Both the position numbers and the translations under genes were made by a program. A DNA stretch of 31,747 nucleotides from Gracilaria caudata (taxonomy: Eukaryota > Rhodophyta > Florideophyceae > Gracilariales > Gracilariaceae). The stretch is taken from contig JASCIV010000172.1 of the NCBI GenBank assembly GCA_030374735.1, forward strand, positions 3,234 through 34,980, written 5' to 3'. A model generated the notes under the pieces. The model did not search any database and was not told where the DNA came from. It was given only the letters and a program-made list of their open reading frames with translations. Below are positions 28,210-31,747 of this stretch, piece after piece (within the stretch, counting starts at the first letter, position 1; each line of letters begins with the position of its first letter).

Positions 28210-30002
28210 GATGCCCAGGTTGCTCTAAAGCTTAGGCGATATTGGTGACAATATGATGACCGGGACGTAGACGAGTAGCAGCTTTTGAGAGAGAATCGAT
28301 GGAACAAATGATGAAGTGGGTTATTGGCAAAAGGTTGGAGTCGGCGGTTTCAAATTCGAAATTGCAGCAGGTGCGGTGCGTTGGCGTCGCTGTTGCCGAC
28401 GCGAAAGCACTGCGCGGATTATACCCGGCGCAACGCGTGACGCTGACGACAGGGGAAATCAAAAGCGAAAACGAACGCTTTCGATATGGGCGAACAAAGG
28501 GAACGAGAAAAGCGAACGGGCTGAGCACGGTGCGAGACAGTTGACGTACGCGGTGCGATGATGATATTGCTTTACTCACAGCAGGTGGTCAGGACAAGGT
28601 GTGGCGTGTCGACCACAACAAAAAAGCACGAAAAGGTGCGCGTGAGAGCAGACACAGGCGGATCGCAAAGCTGCTCAAACGGATGGATTTGGCCCACTGG
28701 GACGGTGCTGCGGCTGCTTTTCTGGCGGGAAACGCTAGTACCGAGCCCTTGTACCTCCATGACCCCTCGTACTCGCGACGGCGGCAGATGATTTGTCAAA
28801 TTTTATTTTTTGGGAATCACGCTCGCGTTGGCGGCAGCCGAGCCGACGGAGGCAGTTCACTGTCGGACGCGGCGGCCAATCACATCTTTCGCAGCGACGC
28901 TTCGTGTGCGGGCGCTGTGCGCACTGCCTGTGCGTGCTGTGGTCCACAGCCTGTGGACACCGCAAGGTGCGGCACTGGCAGTGCCGATGTTCGATTCGAA
29001 ATCCAGTTCACATTGGTGCTCGCGATTCACCCCACCGCACCGAGAAACTTCATTCAACACCCTCAAAGGACTGCTCCTCACCGCTTCGTCGCATATGCGT
29101 TACCACAACACAGTCGAGTTGTTTGCTCGTCTGATCTCGTGAACTCAACTGTTTTTTCTCTCTCGAAATGGAGATCAAAATCGCCTTTCGATGATGTAGA
29201 TAAGATACTGTAGTTACAACACTCCCGGCAGCATATAACTTCAGCTCCAAGGAGACACGGCTCAGGGGGCGCCTTCGTTCAGGGGGCGATATTTTCATTT
29301 TCATTTACACTTGCACTGGAGGCTTGCTCCTGGAGCACTGCTCTTCACGCGCCGTGGCTGCTCGACTGACGCTGCCCTTGCAGGCGGGGGTCGTAAACGG
29401 CCCGAAGTTCTCCCCAAGCCGCGTCCACGACGGACCACTCGCTTGCATCATCTACTTACATGATGCGCATAGAATCAGGCACAAATGGGAATGGTCTGCT
29501 GAACCGACAGCTTGTCCGAAGATACGGAAGGTGCAGTGTAGCCTACACATGTCCGTTGGACATTGTCCAATGCGCATCGCATGGCATTCAGTGAACACGC
29601 AAACCTGCCCGGCACAGCGATGGAAGTATCTTAGAGGCACGATGGTACCCAATCGAGATCAATTGCAACCCCACATCGATGAGTGAGATTTCCTTAAGCG
29701 TGTCTTTTCTGAACCGAGATGTGTTTAGTAACAGATACCTTTCGATTGTAAGCAATATTTTTTTTCTCGGGAGACGATTGTGGGAATATTGTATGTGGGA
29801 ATAGCAGAGAGTTATGGACCAACATCAATTGCCGATCACACAATAGTCATGCAGACAGCTCCCACTGTTATGTGCGTGATTAAAATAACACATGCGACTT
29901 CCAACACCAGCCATGATGGTATAATCCTCGTGACTGCTGATCTACGAAACTGTTTGAGATTGTGAACGTATATCTAATGTACGCGTACGATTATTTCTGT
30001 TC
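28210..30002. other. Long spacer without a supportable gene
   Basis: Short open frames occur on both strands, including one of about 200 codons without an ATG on the plus strand (28599-29213), but none shows a domain, and the frames in 28300-28560 look like GC-rich promoter DNA of the upstream-facing orphan gene. A palindrome GTCCACAG C CTGTGGAC lies at 28942-28958. A short direct repeat, GTGGGAATA, occurs at about 29780 and 29793. Confidence 0.4.
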
Positions 30003-30120
30003 GCTCTCTCTCTCTCTCGTTTATAGGTACACTAGCTTAATTAGAACTACGTGCAGAGCGTTGCTGAAAGAAACGCTCTCTCACTAAGAAGGCCAACACT
30101 TCATTTCTGTTCATGATTCC
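30003..30120 (-). repeat. Dispersed coding-like repeat, copy C, with CT tract
   Basis: A CT run (30003-30018) is followed by sequence aligning with copy B. On the minus strand 30120-30061 reads EVLAFLVRERFFQQ. The upstream VADxIKKW part seen in copies A and B is not clearly present. It is a third, shorter or more decayed copy. Confidence 0.65.
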
Positions 30121-31169
30121 CATGATGAGTATGGGTCAGGTCCTTCGGATGTCAAGAGTTCATAACGGGCTAAAAAGCACTGCCCCAGCGCATAGAGGAG
30201 TCTAGTTTGCAGCTGACTGTGTAAAAGTCCTCCAGGACACACACATAGCCGTGCCTAAGCTTGTCGGAAAAACGCATGGCCGTTGACATGAACAGCGATG
30301 ATGGCATTAAAAAAGCAAGCGCGGAAGGGATACGATATTGTGAGTAGTCAGAGGTCACTGGGTCTAGAGGCTTTAGCGTGTTCCCAACCTTCTGACTAGC
30401 AATAGAACATATTCAACTGCTAACTCTACAACTATTAGGGAGCGCGGTCATCGTAATGCTCGCTCTTTCAGTTATGCGTTCGGGTTTCTCATTATAGCGC
30501 AATAGTGAGGGCATTTCTGCTGGTTCGTCTCAAGCAGAACAATCCAGAACAAAGTGTTGCTGATCAGATATTTCAGCCAGGACTGATTCTGCACGTTGCA
30601 CAGCAGATGTGTGGACCACTATCAAGTAGAGCTTCGTGATACAGTCACACGAGCATGCAGCAGTCGTCATCGATGTCACAGGGTAAGTTCCCACTGCTAC
30701 CGATACTGGTCTTTGGGCCACACAATTGGCCTTCTGCCTTTGTCGACATGAAGAGAGCGTCACAGCGTATCACAGGACCATGGCCGGAAAACTCTTCGTC
30801 AATGGACTCAACACTTGAAATGGCTCAGGAGAAGGTTTAACGGTCAACAACATTGAGCGCTGGAGCCACTCTTAAACCGGTCAGAAGCTTTCGCTTTGTG
30901 TTCACCTCAAAGACTCCACTTGTGTGTGCAGGTAAATGGGGTACGTAGAAACAATAATGTGCACTTTAATGAGACAAACTCTATGCATCCAACATAGATG
31001 TGCCCATAAACGAAACAGAGTTTGGAACAATCAAGACATGATACCCGTACCACTGGTGATAGATACAGGCGCGCTTTGACATGTAGGTATGGCAGCGAAA
31101 CATCCGAAACAATATGCTTGCAAACCTTGTGGTCGACGTGATGAAACAAAAAAAAAGGTGGCGACGATA
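30121..31169. other. Spacer before the right-edge gene
   Basis: No gene is supported. A plus-strand frame around 30598-30960 has protein-like runs but is interrupted by several stops; I could not identify it. The 3' UTR of the edge gene lies at its right end. Confidence 0.35.
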
Positions 31170-31747
31170 TCATTTGCGGTCGTAGGGGATATTCCATTCA
31201 CGCTTGGCACTAAGCTGAGCTTCACTGTCGAGCTCTTCTTCAGAGTCGTCTGAGTCGACTTCAACATGGCGAACGGAGCCTGTGGAGACAAGACTAGCCA
31301 GGGCGTTTTCGAGACGGGCGCATTTTGCGCGCGCCTCGTCACGCTGCTTTTTTGATTTGGTGCGCGCCTGGTCTCTGATGTCACGCAGGGCGAGGCGGAA
31401 CTCGGCCGGTGTTGGCACGGGGCCATCCTTCTTGCGGCCATCGCTGAAGAGTGACTCGATGACAGCGGCAGCGAGGGCGGCGTGCGCCTGCGCAAGACCC
31501 GTGGACATGTCGTCCATCATCCTGTGGTTTGCAGCGGTAGGATAGAGCAGATCCGAGGCGGCAGTGGGCAGAGCGACGTGAGGCGGTCGGGCGCGGTCCG
31601 AGAGGAGGGCGCTGCGCATAGGCACCACGGAGTTGTCCATGGCGGCGGTGTTGGGCATGGTGTGCTGGGCAGTAATGTTGGGCACTATGTGGCGGGGGGA
31701 AGGCATGGTTGGGAGGGCGGCATCGTGAGCAGTGTGGTCGGGAGGGG
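31170..31747 (-). CDS. Partial: coiled-coil protein with acidic segment, unknown
   Basis: The frame is open from the window edge (31747) to a stop ending at 31170. The first ATG seen is at 31706-31704, giving 178 residues, but in-frame codons continue to the edge, so the true start may lie outside. The N-terminal half is Ala/Met/Pro-rich. A charged helix that could form a coiled coil follows (ALRDIRDQARTKSKKQRDEA, then RAKCARLENALASL), then an acidic patch (DSDDSEEELDSE) and a C-terminal KREWNIPYDRK. I do not recognise the family. Codon use and composition look genuine. Confidence 0.55.
   Translation of the reverse strand, partial: PPDHTAHDAALPTMPSPRHIVPNITAQHTMPNTAAMDNSVVPMRSALLSDRARPPHVALPTAASDLLYPTAANHRMMDDMSTGLAQAHAALAAAVIESLFSDGRKKDGPVPTPAEFRLALRDIRDQARTKSKKQRDEARAKCARLENALASLVSTGSVRHVEVDSDDSEEELDSEAQLSAKREWNIPYDRK

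Noticed and set aside
28599..29213. About 200-codon plus-strand open frame
   Set aside because: It lacks an ATG at its start, shows no domain, and lies in GC-rich DNA where long chance frames are expected.
30598..30960. Plus-strand protein-like runs
   Set aside because: Four or more stops interrupt it and no motif could be recognised; too weak to call a relic.
1..31747. tRNA, rRNA, snRNA genes or CRISPR arrays
   Set aside because: I looked for T-arm and anticodon-arm patterns, U6-like blocks and spaced direct repeats and found none that fold or repeat convincingly; a covariance-model scan would settle this.

Overview
The window is eukaryotic nuclear DNA. It encodes alpha-tubulin, the U3 snoRNP protein Mpp10, a GCN5-type histone acetyltransferase with bromodomain, the RNase P/MRP subunit Pop1, TRAPPC13 and a PAP2-family lipid phosphatase. 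Nearly all genes are single uninterrupted reading frames (Mpp10 runs 1389 codons, Pop1 about 721), so the genome is intron-poor. Intron poverty, mid-range base composition, relic-filled spacers and a divergent alpha-tubulin fit a red alga (florideophyte type). That placement is inference, not shown directly. Layout: 1-5.6 kb is a gene graveyard with relics of an atypical protein kinase (+), an RCC1-repeat protein (-) and the 5' third of a clathrin heavy chain (-), all broken by frameshifts or stops. 5.6-8.0 kb (-) holds an unfamiliar His/Pro/Gln-rich protein with three copies of a very basic motif; its frame breaks can be explained by two small GT-AG introns. A GC-rich spacer with a 32-bp near-perfect palindrome follows. 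9.6-14 kb has alpha-tubulin (-), a divergent spacer with a long hairpin, TRAPPC13 (+) and a convergent four-helix membrane protein (-). 14.8-25 kb is an RNA/chromatin block: Mpp10 (-) with a very long repeat-bearing N-terminal extension, GCN5 (+) sharing a 594-bp divergent spacer with Mpp10, and Pop1 (+). 25.9-28.2 kb has the PAP2 phosphatase (+), an unidentified relic (-) and a basic orphan protein with a KEN box (-). 28.2-31.2 kb shows no gene I can support apart from one copy of a dispersed repeat. A coiled-coil acidic-tailed protein (-) runs into the right edge. Working relationships: Mpp10 (18S pre-rRNA processing) and Pop1 (tRNA 5' ends, ITS1 cleavage) are both RNA-processing RNP subunits about 4 kb apart with GCN5 between them; TRAPPC13 and clathrin belong to membrane traffic, but the clathrin copy here is dead. 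The most unusual material is a coding-like repeat family in three copies (conserved peptide around LVRERF), the 86-residue tandem duplication in the Mpp10 extension, the spliced basic-motif gene, and the hairpin between alpha-tubulin and TRAPPC13.
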